Origin: Pseudomonas syringae pv. cilantro
GTDB lineage: Bacteria > Pseudomonadota > Gammaproteobacteria > Pseudomonadales > Pseudomonadaceae
Reading direction: 5' to 3'
DNA: 64,000 nt
Assembly: GCF_001293775.1 (NCBI RefSeq)
Contig: NZ_LGLN01000013.1
Location: 424,764 to 488,763, forward strand
This document shows, one piece after another, positions 16,517 to 25,666 of the stretch (the stretch's first letter is position 1; the number at the start of each line of letters is the position of its first letter). A program made the translations under genes and the position numbers. The notes beneath the pieces are model-generated. The model saw only the letters and a list, made by a program, of their open reading frames with translations. It did no database searches and was not told where the DNA came from.

Positions 16517-17770
16517 TCAGCGATAAACCGGGAAATCGGCGCACAGGGCTGCGACCTGGCCGGCGACATTGGCCTCGACATCGGCATCACCGAGGTTATC
16601 GAGAATGTCGCAGATCCAGCCTGCCAGTTCGATGCACTGGGTCACCTTGAAACCGCGCGTGGTAACGGCCGGGGTGCCGATGCGCAGGCCCGAGGTCACG
16701 AAGGGTGACTGCGGATCGTTGGGCACCGAGTTCTTGTTGACGGTGATGTGCGCACGGCCCAGCGCGGCGTCGGCCTCTTTGCCGGTCAGACCCTGACGGA
16801 TCAGGCTGACCAGAAACAGGTGGTTGTCAGTACCGCCGGAGACCACGTCGAAGCCGCGCGTGATGAAGACTTGCGCCATCGCTTGTGCGTTATCGATGAC
16901 CTGCTGTTGATACGCCTTGAAGCCGGGCTCCATCGCTTCCTTGAAACACACGGCCTTGGCGGCGATGACGTGCATCAACGGGCCACCCTGACCACCGGGA
17001 AAGACGGCGGAATTGAATTTCTTCTCCAGCTCTTCGTTGGCCTTGGCCAAGATCAGACCGCCGCGCGGGCCACGCAGGGTTTTGTGGGTGGTGGTTGTGA
17101 CCACGTCGGCATACGGCAGCGGATTGGGGTACAAACCGGCTGCGACCAGACCGGCGACGTGGGCCATGTCGACGAACAGATAGGCACCCACTTTGTCAGC
17201 GATTTCGCGAAAGCGGGGGAAATCCAGCGTTTTGGAATAGGCCGAGAAACCGGCAATGATCATTTTTGGCTGGCATTCAACGGCAATGCGCTCGACTTCG
17301 TCGTAATCGATCAAGCCGGTAGAGGTGTCGATACCGTACTGCACGGCGTTGTACAGCTTGCCGGAAAAACTGACCTTGGCGCCGTGGGTCAGGTGACCGC
17401 CATGCGCAAGGCTCATGCCCAGCACGGTGTCACCCGCCTGCAGCAGCGCCAGATAGACAGCGGCGTTGGCCTGGCTGCCTGAGTGTGGCTGGACGTTGGC
17501 GTAGTCGGCACTGAACAGCTGTTTGGCGCGCTCGATGGCCAGTTGCTCGACCTTGTCGACATGCTCGCAGCCGCCGTAGTAACGGTTGCCGGGATAGCCC
17601 TCGGCGTATTTGTTGGTCAGGCCGCTGCCTTGAGCCTGCATCACGCGCTTGCTGGTGTAGTTTTCCGAGGCGATCAGCTCGATATGGTCTTCCTGACGCT
17701 GCTCTTCGGCGTTGATGGCCGACATCAGTGCATCGTCATAACCCTGAATCTGGTCTTGCTTGCTGAACAT
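16517..17770 (-). CDS. glyA: Serine hydroxymethyltransferase
   Basis: 417 residues, full length. The PLP lysine is in [26 protein letters not shown] and [11 protein letters not shown] are further signatures. It interconverts serine and glycine using 5,10-methylene-THF, so it can combine the glycine and the C1 unit released by sarcosine oxidase into serine. It is the first gene of the glyA-soxBDAG operon and has a long leader containing a strong hairpin (17806-17857). Confidence 0.95.
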   Translation of the reverse strand: MFSKQDQIQGYDDALMSAINAEEQRQEDHIELIASENYTSKRVMQAQGSGLTNKYAEGYPGNRYYGGCEHVDKVEQLAIERAKQLFSADYANVQPHSGSQANAAVYLALLQAGDTVLGMSLAHGGHLTHGAKVSFSGKLYNAVQYGIDTSTGLIDYDEVERIAVECQPKMIIAGFSAYSKTLDFPRFREIADKVGAYLFVDMAHVAGLVAAGLYPNPLPYADVVTTTTHKTLRGPRGGLILAKANEELEKKFNSAVFPGGQGGPLMHVIAAKAVCFKEAMEPGFKAYQQQVIDNAQAMAQVFITRGFDVVSGGTDNHLFLVSLIRQGLTGKEADAALGRAHITVNKNSVPNDPQSPFVTSGLRIGTPAVTTRGFKVTQCIELAGWICDILDNLGDADVEANVAGQVAALCADFPVYR

Positions 17771-17805
17771 CGCGGATCTCCCGGCGGCGCCGCTGCGCCT
17801 GACTT

Positions 17806-17857
17806 TTTGGTCGGGCCGAACAGAGCCCTCTGAGAGCGATGGTAGGGCCGGACCAAA
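17806..17857 (-). promoter_or_regulatory. Hairpin in the glyA leader
   Basis: TTTGGTCGGGCC (17806-17817) pairs with GGCCGGACCAAA (17846-17857) at 11 of 12 positions, with further pairing inside (CAGAGCCCTCTGAGAG). In glyA mRNA it would lie about 36 bases upstream of the start codon. It is followed by an A-rich rather than a U-rich run in that direction, so it is a leader structure rather than a terminator. It could alternatively be an operator. Confidence 0.5.
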
Positions 17858-18009
17858 GACGTCAAATGCCTATGGACGCCACACAAAGGTGCGTTTACGA
17901 CATGGCCTGACGCGGAGAGATAAATAGATGAAGACGGGGAAGGCGTTAACAAACACCAATCAGCGCCGCCAGGAGCACGATAGTCGGGATCATCGTTCCT
18001 CCGGCTCCA

Positions 18010-18033
18010 GTGGGAGCGGACTTGTCCGCGAAG
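18010..18033 (+). repeat. REP element (family A), single
   Basis: GTGGGAGCGGACTTGTCCGC followed by GAAG is the same element as at 11117 and 11183. A single copy lies between glyA and the SPOR gene. Confidence 0.8.
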
Positions 18034-18064
18034 ACGGTCTTTCACACGACGCATTTGCAATGAG

Positions 18065-18114
18065 GACGCGGAGCGTCGCACGATAGTTGAGGTTATCGTT
18101 CCGCACGCTCCAGC
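18065..18114. repeat. Intergenic repeat family B
   Basis: GACGCGGAGCGTCGCACGAT followed by AGTTGAGGTTATCGTTCCGC and ACGCTCCAGC. It is very close to the copy at 53551-53599 and shares words with 3848 and 25563. It lies just downstream of the SPOR gene stop. Confidence 0.75.
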
Positions 18115-18136
18115 ATCACCGTAAATCCCGCTCCGG

Positions 18137-18832
18137 CTAGCGACTCTGGCGTTGTTGCAGCAACAGGTTGCTGAACCCGCCGCTTGCCAGTTGCTTCTGA
18201 GCGGTCGTCAGTTGTTCACGGTTGCTGAACGGGCCGACCAGCACGCGATACCAGGTTTCATCCTTCACCGTGCCGGATTCGACGGTCGACGTCTGGCCCA
18301 GCAGGATGATTTGCGCACGTACCTTCTCGGCGTCGGCCTGTTTGCGGAACGAGCCCGCTTGCAGGAAGAACGTCGTGACTGCCGCTGGCTTGGTCGTCGC
18401 CACGGGCGGGGCCGGTGGTGGCGTCAAACCGCTAAGCGCTGCCTGAGCGCGTGCGGTGTCGATCTTGGCGGCCTGTTCGGGCGAAACCGGAGCCGTCGGC
18501 GCCACGGGCGGTGGCGTCTTCTCCGGCACCGCTTCGTTGGGCACGATCACTTCCGATTCCGGCAGCAGCGTGTAGAAGTCGTACTTGGGCTTGACCGGCG
18601 CGGTCGGGCTCGGCGGCGTCTTGTTGGCTTCGGCGATTTTCGCAGCCTTGGCGTCCGCCTTGACCCGCTTGACGTCTTCGCCGCCCGGCTCGAGCTTCAT
18701 CAGAAAGACCACGAATGCGCCTACGGTCAGACCAATCGCCAGCCACAACCATCCTGGAATCGGTTTCTTCGCGGGTGCCTGATAACGGCTGGCGCCCCGC
18801 TTGGGTGCCGGTTTCTTCTTCGCAACTGCCAA
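18137..18832 (-). CDS. SPOR-domain cell division protein (FtsN-like)
   Basis: 231 residues: a basic cytoplasmic N-terminus (VAKKKPAPKRGASRY), one transmembrane helix (about 28-45, WLWLAIGLTVGAFVVFLM), a long Pro/Ala-rich periplasmic linker and a C-terminal SPOR domain (about 150-228, FFLQAGSFRKQADAEKVRAQ and WYRVLVGPFSNREQL). SPOR domains bind denuded septal peptidoglycan. It follows argS by one base on the same strand, as in other pseudomonads, so it is co-transcribed with it. Confidence 0.9.
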   Translation of the reverse strand: MAVAKKKPAPKRGASRYQAPAKKPIPGWLWLAIGLTVGAFVVFLMKLEPGGEDVKRVKADAKAAKIAEANKTPPSPTAPVKPKYDFYTLLPESEVIVPNEAVPEKTPPPVAPTAPVSPEQAAKIDTARAQAALSGLTPPPAPPVATTKPAAVTTFFLQAGSFRKQADAEKVRAQIILLGQTSTVESGTVKDETWYRVLVGPFSNREQLTTAQKQLASGGFSNLLLQQRQSR

Positions 18833-18833
18833 C

Positions 18834-20570
18834 TTACATACGCTCCAGAGTTTCCAGACCCAACAGGTCCAGGCCTTGCTTGAGGGTGCGGCCGGTCAGG
18901 GCAGCCAGACGCAGACGGCTCTGTTGCTGATCGGGACTTTCCGCACCAAGGATCGGGCAGTTTTCATAAAAGCTGGAAAACAGACCCGCAAGGTCATACA
19001 GGTAAGCACAAAGTACGTGCGGTGTGCCTTTTTCTGCGACGTTGTTCAATGTTTCAGCGAACTGCGCCAGACGTGCTGCCAGTTCCTGCTCCTGCGGCGC
19101 TTCAAGGACGATGTGCCCCTTGTCGGCGTCAAACGGCGTGCCCAGCTTGCGGAACACACCGGCTACCCGGGTGTAGGCGTACAGCAGATAAGGCGCGGTG
19201 TTGCCTTCGAAGCTGAGCATCTGATCGAAGTTGAAGCTGTAGTCGCTGGCACGGTGCTTGGACAGATCAGCGTATTTCACCGCACTGATTCCCACCGCCC
19301 TGGCAATGCTGCGCAGCTCGGCCTCGGCGACCTCCGGGTTCTTTTCCTTCACCAGCGTGTAAGCACGTTCTTCGGCTTCATCGAGCAGGTCGACGAGCTT
19401 GACCGTACCGCCATCGCGGGTTTTGAACGGGCGGCCATCGGCGCCGTTCATGGTGCCAAAACCCATGTGCTCCAGCTGAGTGCCGTTGCGAACGAAGCCC
19501 GCGCGGCGAGCCACTTCGAATACCTGCTGGAAATGCAGTGCCTGACGCTGATCGACGAAATACAGCACGCGGTCGGCTTCGAGCACCTTGCTGCGATAGC
19601 GGATGGCAGCCAGGTCGGTGGTGGCATACAGATAACCGCCACCGGCCTTTTGCACGATCACCGGCAGTGGTGTGTCATCGGCGGTGCGGAATTCTTCGAG
19701 GAACACGCACTGCGCGCCGTTGCTCTCGACCAGCAGGCCGGTGGCTTTCAGATCGTTGACCACATTGGCCAGGTCATCGTTATAGGCACTTTCGCCCATG
19801 ACATCGGCCGGGGTCAGTCTGACGTTGAGGCGCTCGTAGATATCCTGGCAGTGGGACAGCGAAATATCCTTGAAGCGCTTCCACAGCGTCAGGCACTCGG
19901 CGTCGCCAGCCTGCAACTTGACCACCAGCCCGCGAGCGCGCTCGGCGAACTCTTCGGACTCGTCGAAGCGCTGCTTGGCGGCGCGATAGAAGTCTTCCAG
20001 GTCGGACAGCTCGTCGCTGGTCGCCGGTTTTTCCTGCAGATAGGCCAACAGCATGCCGAACTGGGTGCCCCAGTCGCCGACGTGATTCTGGCGAATGACC
20101 GTGTCGCCCAGAAACGTCAGCACGTTCGCCACGCCGTCGCCAATAATGGTCGAGCGCAGATGACCCACGTGCATTTCCTTGGCCAGGTTCGGTGCCGACA
20201 GATCGACCACCACACGCTGCGCGGCACCGGCCTTGCGGACCGACAACTGCGCGTCGAGCAACGCCGCGTCAAGGCGCGCAGCCAGTGCGGCGGTGTTCTG
20301 GAAGAAATTCAGAAAGCCCGGCCCGGCAATTTCGACCTTGCTGACCTGATCGTCGGCCGGCAGCGCAGCGATCAGTTTTTCAGCCAGATCGCGCGGCTTC
20401 ATCCCGGCAGGCTTGGCGAGCATCATCGCGATATTGCTGGCGAAGTCACCATGGGTCTTGTCACGGGCGTTTTCCACCTGAATCGCCGGCGTCAGCCCTT
20501 CTGGCAAGACGCCCTCGGTGACGAGACGGGTCAGGGCTTGTTGAATCAGCTGGCGAATGGTGTCTTTCAT
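18834..20570 (-). CDS. argS: Arginyl-tRNA synthetase
   Basis: 578 residues, normal for the bacterial class I enzyme. The HIGH-type motif appears as [20 protein letters not shown] (about 125-145). The N-terminal Add-1 domain and the C-terminal DALR anticodon domain ([17 protein letters not shown] to LGLETLERM) are complete. It charges tRNA-Arg. Downstream of priA and just upstream of the SPOR gene on the same strand. Confidence 0.97.
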   Translation of the reverse strand: MKDTIRQLIQQALTRLVTEGVLPEGLTPAIQVENARDKTHGDFASNIAMMLAKPAGMKPRDLAEKLIAALPADDQVSKVEIAGPGFLNFFQNTAALAARLDAALLDAQLSVRKAGAAQRVVVDLSAPNLAKEMHVGHLRSTIIGDGVANVLTFLGDTVIRQNHVGDWGTQFGMLLAYLQEKPATSDELSDLEDFYRAAKQRFDESEEFAERARGLVVKLQAGDAECLTLWKRFKDISLSHCQDIYERLNVRLTPADVMGESAYNDDLANVVNDLKATGLLVESNGAQCVFLEEFRTADDTPLPVIVQKAGGGYLYATTDLAAIRYRSKVLEADRVLYFVDQRQALHFQQVFEVARRAGFVRNGTQLEHMGFGTMNGADGRPFKTRDGGTVKLVDLLDEAEERAYTLVKEKNPEVAEAELRSIARAVGISAVKYADLSKHRASDYSFNFDQMLSFEGNTAPYLLYAYTRVAGVFRKLGTPFDADKGHIVLEAPQEQELAARLAQFAETLNNVAEKGTPHVLCAYLYDLAGLFSSFYENCPILGAESPDQQQSRLRLAALTGRTLKQGLDLLGLETLERM

Positions 20571-20667
20571 GGGGCTCTCTTCGACCGCAAGCGCGGTGGC
20601 GCTTCGATGCGCAGGTGGAAAAACTCCGCATTATCCGTTGCCGGAGCCTGCTTGCCAACGGCGTGAC

Positions 20668-22887
20668 CTAATAAAGATCCACCGGGTCCACATCCAGCGA
20701 CCACCTGACTTGCCGGCCGCTGGGCATTTGCTCCAGCGCGAGCAGCCAGGTACTGAGCAATTTATGCAGCGGCGCACGTGCACTGGACTGCACCAGTAAC
20801 TGCGCGCGATAACGCCCGGCGCGGCGTTCCATCGGTGCGGGAACGGGGCCCAGCAGCTCGATGCCGCCCAGGCTCATCTGCGTCAGAAGTTGTTCGGCTT
20901 CGCTGCAGGCCTGATCGAGAAAGGCCTCGGCCTGACCGGGTTTGTGGGCCTCGGCACGCAGCAGGGCCAGGTGCGAGAACGGCGGTAGACCGGCCGAGCG
21001 ACGTTCGCTCAAGGCCTGTTCGGCGAACGCGAAATAACCCTGTTCGGTGAGCTGGATCAGCAACGGATGGTCGGCCAGATGAGTCTGTATGATCACCTTG
21101 CCCGGTTCCTCGGCACGTCCTGCACGCCCGGCCACTTGCACGATCAACTGCGCCATGCGCTCGCTGGCCCGGAAGTCACCGGAAAACAATCCGCCGTCGG
21201 CGTCGAGAATCGACACCAGCGTCACCCTTGGGAAGTGATGACCCTTGGCGAGCATCTGGGTGCCGACCAGAATGCACGGCTGACCGCGCTGGATGGTCGC
21301 GAACAACTGGTTCATGGCGTCCTTGCGCGACGTGCTGTCGCGGTCGACGCGCAGCACCGGAAAGTCCGGAAACATGATTGCCAGCCGCTCTTCGGCGCGC
21401 TCGGTGCCGGCGCCGACAGGGCGCAAATCCACTTTGCCGCACGAAGGGCACTGCCGCGGCACGCGCTCGACATAGCCGCAGTGATGACAGCGCAGCTCGG
21501 CAGAGCGCTGATGTACGGTCATACGCGCGTCGCAACGCTGGCAACCGGACATCCAGCCGCAGTCATGGCACAGCAGCGTTGGCGCAAAGCCGCGTCGATT
21601 GAGAAACACCAGCACCTGCTGGCCTGCCGCAAGCGTCTGACCGATGGCCTGTTGCATCGGCCCGGAAATCCCGCTGTCCAGCGGCCTGCTTTTGACATCC
21701 AGGCGCATGAAGCGCGGCTGTTGCGCGCCGCCTGCGCGCTGGTTCAGGCGTAGCAGGCCGTAGCGTCCGGTGTAGGCGTTGTGCAGGCTTTCCAGAGAGG
21801 GCGTGGCCGAGCCGAGCACAATAGGAATGTTTTCCTGACGGGCCCGCACCAGCGCCAGGTCGCGGGCGTGGTAACGCAGACCTTCCTGCTGTTTATAGGA
21901 GCCGTCGTGTTCTTCGTCGATGATGATCAGGCCGGGGTTCTTCATCGGCGTGAACAGGGCCGAACGCGTACCGATGATGATGTCGGCTTCGCCATCGCGG
22001 GCGGCCAGCCAGGCATCCAGTCGCTCGCGGTCGTTGACGGCGGAATGCACCAGTGCGATGCGGGCATTGAAGCGTTGTTCGAAACGCGCCAGCGTTTGTG
22101 GGCCGAGGTTGATTTCCGGGATCAACACCAGCGCCTGTTTGCCCGCCTCCAGCGTCTCGCGGATCAGTTGCAGATAGACCTCGGTCTTGCCGCTGCCCGT
22201 CACGCCTGCCAGCAAAAATGCGTGAAAACTGTCGAACCCGGCACGGATCGCCTCGTAAGCGGCACGCTGCTCGGTATTGAGGGGTAATTCCGGCTGGGCC
22301 AGCCAGTGTTCATGGCGTGCGCTGGGCGCGTGACTGCGCACTTCGACGTACACCAGCTCTTTGGCCAGCAGCAGGTTGAGGCTTTCCTTATTAAGCATCA
22401 GCTTGCTGAGCAACTGATGCGCCACGCCGTGCGGGTGCTGGGCAAGGGTGGTCAGCGCTTCACGCTGTTTGGGCGCGCGAGCGATACGCGGGTCATCGAC
22501 GCTGGCGGTGGCGGTCACGTGCCAGAAGCGTTCCTGGCGGCTCTCGGCCAGGTCGCCCTGACGCAGCAGCACCGGCAAGGCCCAGCTCAACGTGTCACCC
22601 AGGCTGTGCTGGTAATACTGCGACGTCCACAGGCACAGCCTGAACAGCGCGGGCGGCAACGGCGCTTCGCTGTCGAGCAGGGCAATCGCGGGTTTGAGCT
22701 TGTCGGCAGGCACTTCACTGTGATCGACCACTTCCACCAGAATGCCGATCATTTCCCGTCTTCCGAACGGCACCCGCAGGCGCATGCCGGGCTGCAAGGC
22801 GCTACGCGACACACCGGCAGGGGCGCGATAGTCGAACAGGCGGCGAAGCGGCGAGGGCAGGGCAAGGCGCAGGATGGCGTCGGGCAC
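20668..22887 (-). CDS. priA: Primosomal replication restart helicase
   Basis: 739 residues. Walker A GVTGSGKTEVY, DEEH box IIIDEEHDGSYKQQ, and paired zinc-binding cysteines (CHDCGWMSGCQRCDARM, CHHCGYVERVPRQCPSCGK) are all visible. It loads the replisome at collapsed forks. It is divergent from rpmE across a 168-bp region and lies 97 bp upstream of argS. Confidence 0.97.
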   Translation of the reverse strand: MPDAILRLALPSPLRRLFDYRAPAGVSRSALQPGMRLRVPFGRREMIGILVEVVDHSEVPADKLKPAIALLDSEAPLPPALFRLCLWTSQYYQHSLGDTLSWALPVLLRQGDLAESRQERFWHVTATASVDDPRIARAPKQREALTTLAQHPHGVAHQLLSKLMLNKESLNLLLAKELVYVEVRSHAPSARHEHWLAQPELPLNTEQRAAYEAIRAGFDSFHAFLLAGVTGSGKTEVYLQLIRETLEAGKQALVLIPEINLGPQTLARFEQRFNARIALVHSAVNDRERLDAWLAARDGEADIIIGTRSALFTPMKNPGLIIIDEEHDGSYKQQEGLRYHARDLALVRARQENIPIVLGSATPSLESLHNAYTGRYGLLRLNQRAGGAQQPRFMRLDVKSRPLDSGISGPMQQAIGQTLAAGQQVLVFLNRRGFAPTLLCHDCGWMSGCQRCDARMTVHQRSAELRCHHCGYVERVPRQCPSCGKVDLRPVGAGTERAEERLAIMFPDFPVLRVDRDSTSRKDAMNQLFATIQRGQPCILVGTQMLAKGHHFPRVTLVSILDADGGLFSGDFRASERMAQLIVQVAGRAGRAEEPGKVIIQTHLADHPLLIQLTEQGYFAFAEQALSERRSAGLPPFSHLALLRAEAHKPGQAEAFLDQACSEAEQLLTQMSLGGIELLGPVPAPMERRAGRYRAQLLVQSSARAPLHKLLSTWLLALEQMPSGRQVRWSLDVDPVDLY

Positions 22888-22957
22888 GCGATGTTTCCCT
22901 GTGGTGGTCGGTAATAAGAAGGCGCGATCTTAGCAGACGACTGGTGTGAAGGTTCGC

Positions 22958-22985
22958 TTGCGTCGTTGCAATTGTCTGGTACTAT
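22958..22985 (+). promoter_or_regulatory. Candidate sigma-70 promoter of rpmE
   Basis: TTGCGT, 16 bp, TACTAT about 70 bp upstream of the rpmE start. Only moderately close to consensus. Confidence 0.4.
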
Positions 22986-23055
22986 CCGCAGCCTATTTCC
23001 GTGCGGTATTCAACAATAGTGTTGGGTGGCGGCGCGTTAGACCGAGGAAGTACCG

Positions 23056-23283
23056 ATGAAAGCTGATATCCATCCAGTTTATGAAGCCATTGACGCGACC
23101 TGCAGCTGCGGCAATGTCATCAAAACCCGTTCCACCCTGACCGGCCCTTTGAGCCTGGACGTGTGCAACGAGTGCCACCCGTTCTACACCGGCAAGCAGA
23201 AGATGCTTGACGTTGGCGGCCGTGTCGACAAGTTCAAATCCCGTTTCGGTGCGTTCGGCGCAACCAAAGCGAAGCAAGACTGA
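23056..23283 (+). CDS. rpmE: Ribosomal protein L31, zinc-binding form
   Basis: 75 residues with the four zinc-ligand cysteines C16, C18, C37 and C40 ([20 protein letters not shown]), i.e. the C+ paralogue made under zinc-replete conditions. GAGGAAG precedes the ATG. A rho-independent terminator follows within 45 bp. Confidence 0.97.
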   Translation: MKADIHPVYEAIDATCSCGNVIKTRSTLTGPLSLDVCNECHPFYTGKQKMLDVGGRVDKFKSRFGAFGATKAKQD

Positions 23284-23301
23284 AGCTGAGCTGGTTGCCC
23301 C

Positions 23302-24105
23302 TTGGGCATCTCCAGGCTGCTTGAAAAGGCGCCCCTTGTGGGCGTCTTTTTTATGTCTGCGATCTGGCTGTCCTGCGCGCAGGCGTTCTGCCCTGCGCCA
23401 GACTCGTTGCCGGTCGCGCAGGTGCAGCACGTGGTCGACGGCGACACACTGCGCCTGACCGATGGCCGCAGCGTGCGGATGATCGGGCTCAATACGCCTG
23501 AAACCGGCAAAAAAGGCCAGTCGGCCGAGCCGCTTGCCGAAGCCGCCAGGCGCAGGCTGCGAGCGCTGGTGGATGACAGCGGCGGCAAGGTCCGTCTGCG
23601 GGTCGGTCAGCAGAGCAAGGATCATTACGGTCGCACGCTGGCCAACGTCTATGGGCGTGATGGTGCAAACCTTGAAGCGCAATTGCTGAGCGAAGGTCTG
23701 GGTTATCTGGTCGCCGTCGCACCCAATGTTGCGCTGGTCGATTGCCAGCAAAGTGCAGAGCGTCAGGCACGTCAGGCCAGGCTGGGCCTGTGGCGCAACT
23801 CGCCGGTGCAGGCGTCTGACAGCATCGCTAAAAGCGGCTTTGCCGTAGTGTCCGGACAGGTCAAGAGCGTGCAGCGCAATCGCGGCGGCGTGTGGATTGA
23901 GTTGCCGGGCTCGCTGGTGCTGCGCATTGCACCGGACAACGTGTCCGGGTTCGACATGGCAGCGCTCGAGCGCCTCAAAGGCAAAAAGATTGAAGCGCGC
24001 GGCTGGGTGGTCGATCGCGCTCGTCGGGGTGGTCTAAAATCAGGCCAGTCGCGCTGGCTGCTGCCGTTGACCCATTCTGCGATGCTGAGCACGTCCGCTT
24101 TCTAA
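23302..24105 (+). CDS. Secreted thermonuclease-like (SNase) protein
   Basis: Up to 267 residues. The TTG at 23302 gives a credible signal peptide (GISRLLEKAPLVGVFFMSAI, then WLSCAQA); the ATG at 23353 would halve the hydrophobic core. The SNase fold follows: VVDGDTLRLTDGRSVRMIGL, NTPETGKKG and KDHYGRTLANVY, with Asp, Arg and Glu at usual active-site places. A C-terminal OB-like extension (about 180-267) ends in a basic stretch. The first 17 codons of the longer form run through the rpmE terminator. Nuclease activity is inferred; the start is uncertain. Confidence 0.75.
   Translation: MGISRLLEKAPLVGVFFMSAIWLSCAQAFCPAPDSLPVAQVQHVVDGDTLRLTDGRSVRMIGLNTPETGKKGQSAEPLAEAARRRLRALVDDSGGKVRLRVGQQSKDHYGRTLANVYGRDGANLEAQLLSEGLGYLVAVAPNVALVDCQQSAERQARQARLGLWRNSPVQASDSIAKSGFAVVSGQVKSVQRNRGGVWIELPGSLVLRIAPDNVSGFDMAALERLKGKKIEARGWVVDRARRGGLKSGQSRWLLPLTHSAMLSTSAF
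23324..23352 (+). terminator. rho-independent terminator after rpmE
   Basis: AAAA-GGCGCCC-CTTGT-GGGCGTC-TTTTTT: a 7-bp stem with one G-U pair, flanked by A- and T-tracts. It ends exactly one base before the internal ATG of the nuclease gene, so it overlaps that gene's leader or signal-peptide codons. Confidence 0.85.
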
Positions 24106-24225
24106 GCGTAAAGTCTAAGGCCGCGCCTCTTGACAGCAGTGACTGGTCAGTCTTGTTAGGACCAGGCATCTTGCGTATCCTCGGCGGTCCGTCTGTCCCA
24201 CAGTAAAAAAAGCGGAATCCAATAC

Positions 24226-25494
24226 ATGTCAGATCTGAAAACTGCCGCGCTCGAATACCATGCCAATCCTCGTCCGGGGAAGCTGAGCGTCGAACTCACC
24301 AAGCCGACCGCAACCGCCCGTGACCTGGCTCTGGCCTACAGCCCTGGCGTTGCTGAACCCGTGCGTGAAATCGCCCGTGACCCTGAGCTGGCTTACAAGT
24401 ACACCGGCAAAGGCAATCTGGTAGCAGTTATTTCCGATGGCACCGCGATTCTCGGCCTCGGTGATCTGGGTCCATTGGCGTCCAAGCCCGTCATGGAAGG
24501 TAAAGGGGTTCTGTTCAAGCGTTTCGCCGGTATCGACGTTTTCGATATCGAAGTCGATTCCGAAAGCCCGCAGGCGTTCATCGACACCGTCAAGCGTATC
24601 TCGATTACCTTCGGTGGCATCAACCTGGAAGACATCAAGGCACCTGAGTGCTTTGAAATCGAGAAAGCGCTGATCGAGCAGTGCGACATTCCGGTTTTCC
24701 ACGATGACCAGCACGGCACCGCTATCGTGACCGCAGCCGGCATGATCAACGCGCTGGAAATCGTCGGCAAGAGCCTCGATTCGGCGAAGATCGTCTGCCT
24801 GGGCGCGGGCGCTGCTGCCATCTCGTGCATGAAGCTGCTGGTGAGCATGGGCGCGAAAATCGAAAACATTTTCATGGTCGACCGCACCGGCGTGATTCAC
24901 TCTGGCCGCACCGACCTGAACCAGTACAAGGCCGTGTTCGCTCACGCGACTGAAAAGCGCTCGCTGACTGACGCGCTGGACGGTGCTGACGTGTTTGTGG
25001 GCCTGTCCGGTCCGAACCTGCTGAGCCCTGAAAACCTCAAGCTGATGGCCAAGGACCCGATCGTGTTCGCGTGCTCGAACCCTGATCCGGAGATCTCCCC
25101 TGAGCTGGCTCACGCTACCCGTAGCGACGTGATCATGGCGACTGGCCGTTCGGACTACCCGAACCAGGTCAACAACGTGTTGGGCTTCCCGTTCATCTTC
25201 CGTGGTGCTCTGGACGTTCGCGCCAAGCGCATCAACGAGGAAATGAAAATCGCGGCGGCCAACGCTCTGCGTGAACTGGCCAAACTGCCAGTGCCTCAGG
25301 AAGTCTGCGATGCTTACGGCGGGATCAAGCTGGAATTCGGTCGTGAGTACATCATCCCGAAACCAATGGACACCCGCCTGTTGGGTCTGATCGCCGATGC
25401 GGTTGCCAAGGCGGCCATCGAGAGCGGCGTTGCCACCCTGCCGTATCCGAAGCACTACCCGCTGACCAGTGTGGACGACGTGTTCAACGGCTGA
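24226..25494 (+). CDS. maeB: Malic enzyme (malate dehydrogenase, decarboxylating)
   Basis: 422 residues: the short bacterial malic enzyme without the phosphotransacetylase-like extension found in longer MaeB proteins. [33 protein letters not shown] and [14 protein letters not shown] form the substrate/metal region; [15 protein letters not shown] is the dinucleotide motif. It converts malate to pyruvate and CO2 with NAD(P). A strong terminator follows 12 bp after the stop. Confidence 0.93.
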   Translation: MSDLKTAALEYHANPRPGKLSVELTKPTATARDLALAYSPGVAEPVREIARDPELAYKYTGKGNLVAVISDGTAILGLGDLGPLASKPVMEGKGVLFKRFAGIDVFDIEVDSESPQAFIDTVKRISITFGGINLEDIKAPECFEIEKALIEQCDIPVFHDDQHGTAIVTAAGMINALEIVGKSLDSAKIVCLGAGAAAISCMKLLVSMGAKIENIFMVDRTGVIHSGRTDLNQYKAVFAHATEKRSLTDALDGADVFVGLSGPNLLSPENLKLMAKDPIVFACSNPDPEISPELAHATRSDVIMATGRSDYPNQVNNVLGFPFIFRGALDVRAKRINEEMKIAAANALRELAKLPVPQEVCDAYGGIKLEFGREYIIPKPMDTRLLGLIADAVAKAAIESGVATLPYPKHYPLTSVDDVFNG

Positions 25495-25506
25495 TCACGC
25501 AGCAAT

Positions 25507-25539
25507 AAAAAACCCCTGCAGCGATGCAGGGGTTTTTTT
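25507..25539 (+). terminator. rho-independent terminator after the malic enzyme gene
   Basis: A6-CCCCTGCA-GCGA-TGCAGGGG-T7: a perfect 8-bp stem that extends with A-T pairs, giving a bidirectional terminator. Confidence 0.93.
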
Positions 25540-25562
25540 ATGTCTGGTAACACTTAAAGCGG

Positions 25563-25655
25563 TCGCGGAGCGTCCAGAGCTACATGCGACGATCGTCAGG
25601 ATCATCGTTCCGCACGCTCCAGCGTGGGAGTGCCTGTCGTGACGCTCTGCGTCAC
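25563..25655. repeat. Intergenic repeat family B, long copy
   Basis: CGCGGAGCGTCC, then CGACGATCGTCAGGATCATC, GTTCCGCACGCTCCAGCGTG and GTGACGCTCTGCGTCAC. It fills most of the space between the malic enzyme terminator and the ponA stop. Confidence 0.7.
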
Positions 25656-25666
25656 ATACCTGCGTA

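Larger units (their letters stand above)
17771..18136. other. 366-bp intergenic region between glyA and the SPOR gene
   Basis: No ORF here looks real. It holds, from left, the glyA leader with a long inverted repeat (17806-17857), then unremarkable sequence with the likely glyA promoter, a REP element (18010-18033) and a family B repeat (18065-18114). No glycine-riboswitch core could be recognised by eye. Confidence 0.6.

Noticed and set aside
17771..17870. Glycine riboswitch upstream of glyA
   Set aside because: A stem-loop is present, but the conserved glycine-aptamer core could not be found by eye; a covariance-model search would be needed to reopen this.
18801..20666. A 621-codon open frame antisense to argS
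   Set aside because: Covers argS exactly and has the composition of a complement-frame shadow; no ribosome site or domain.
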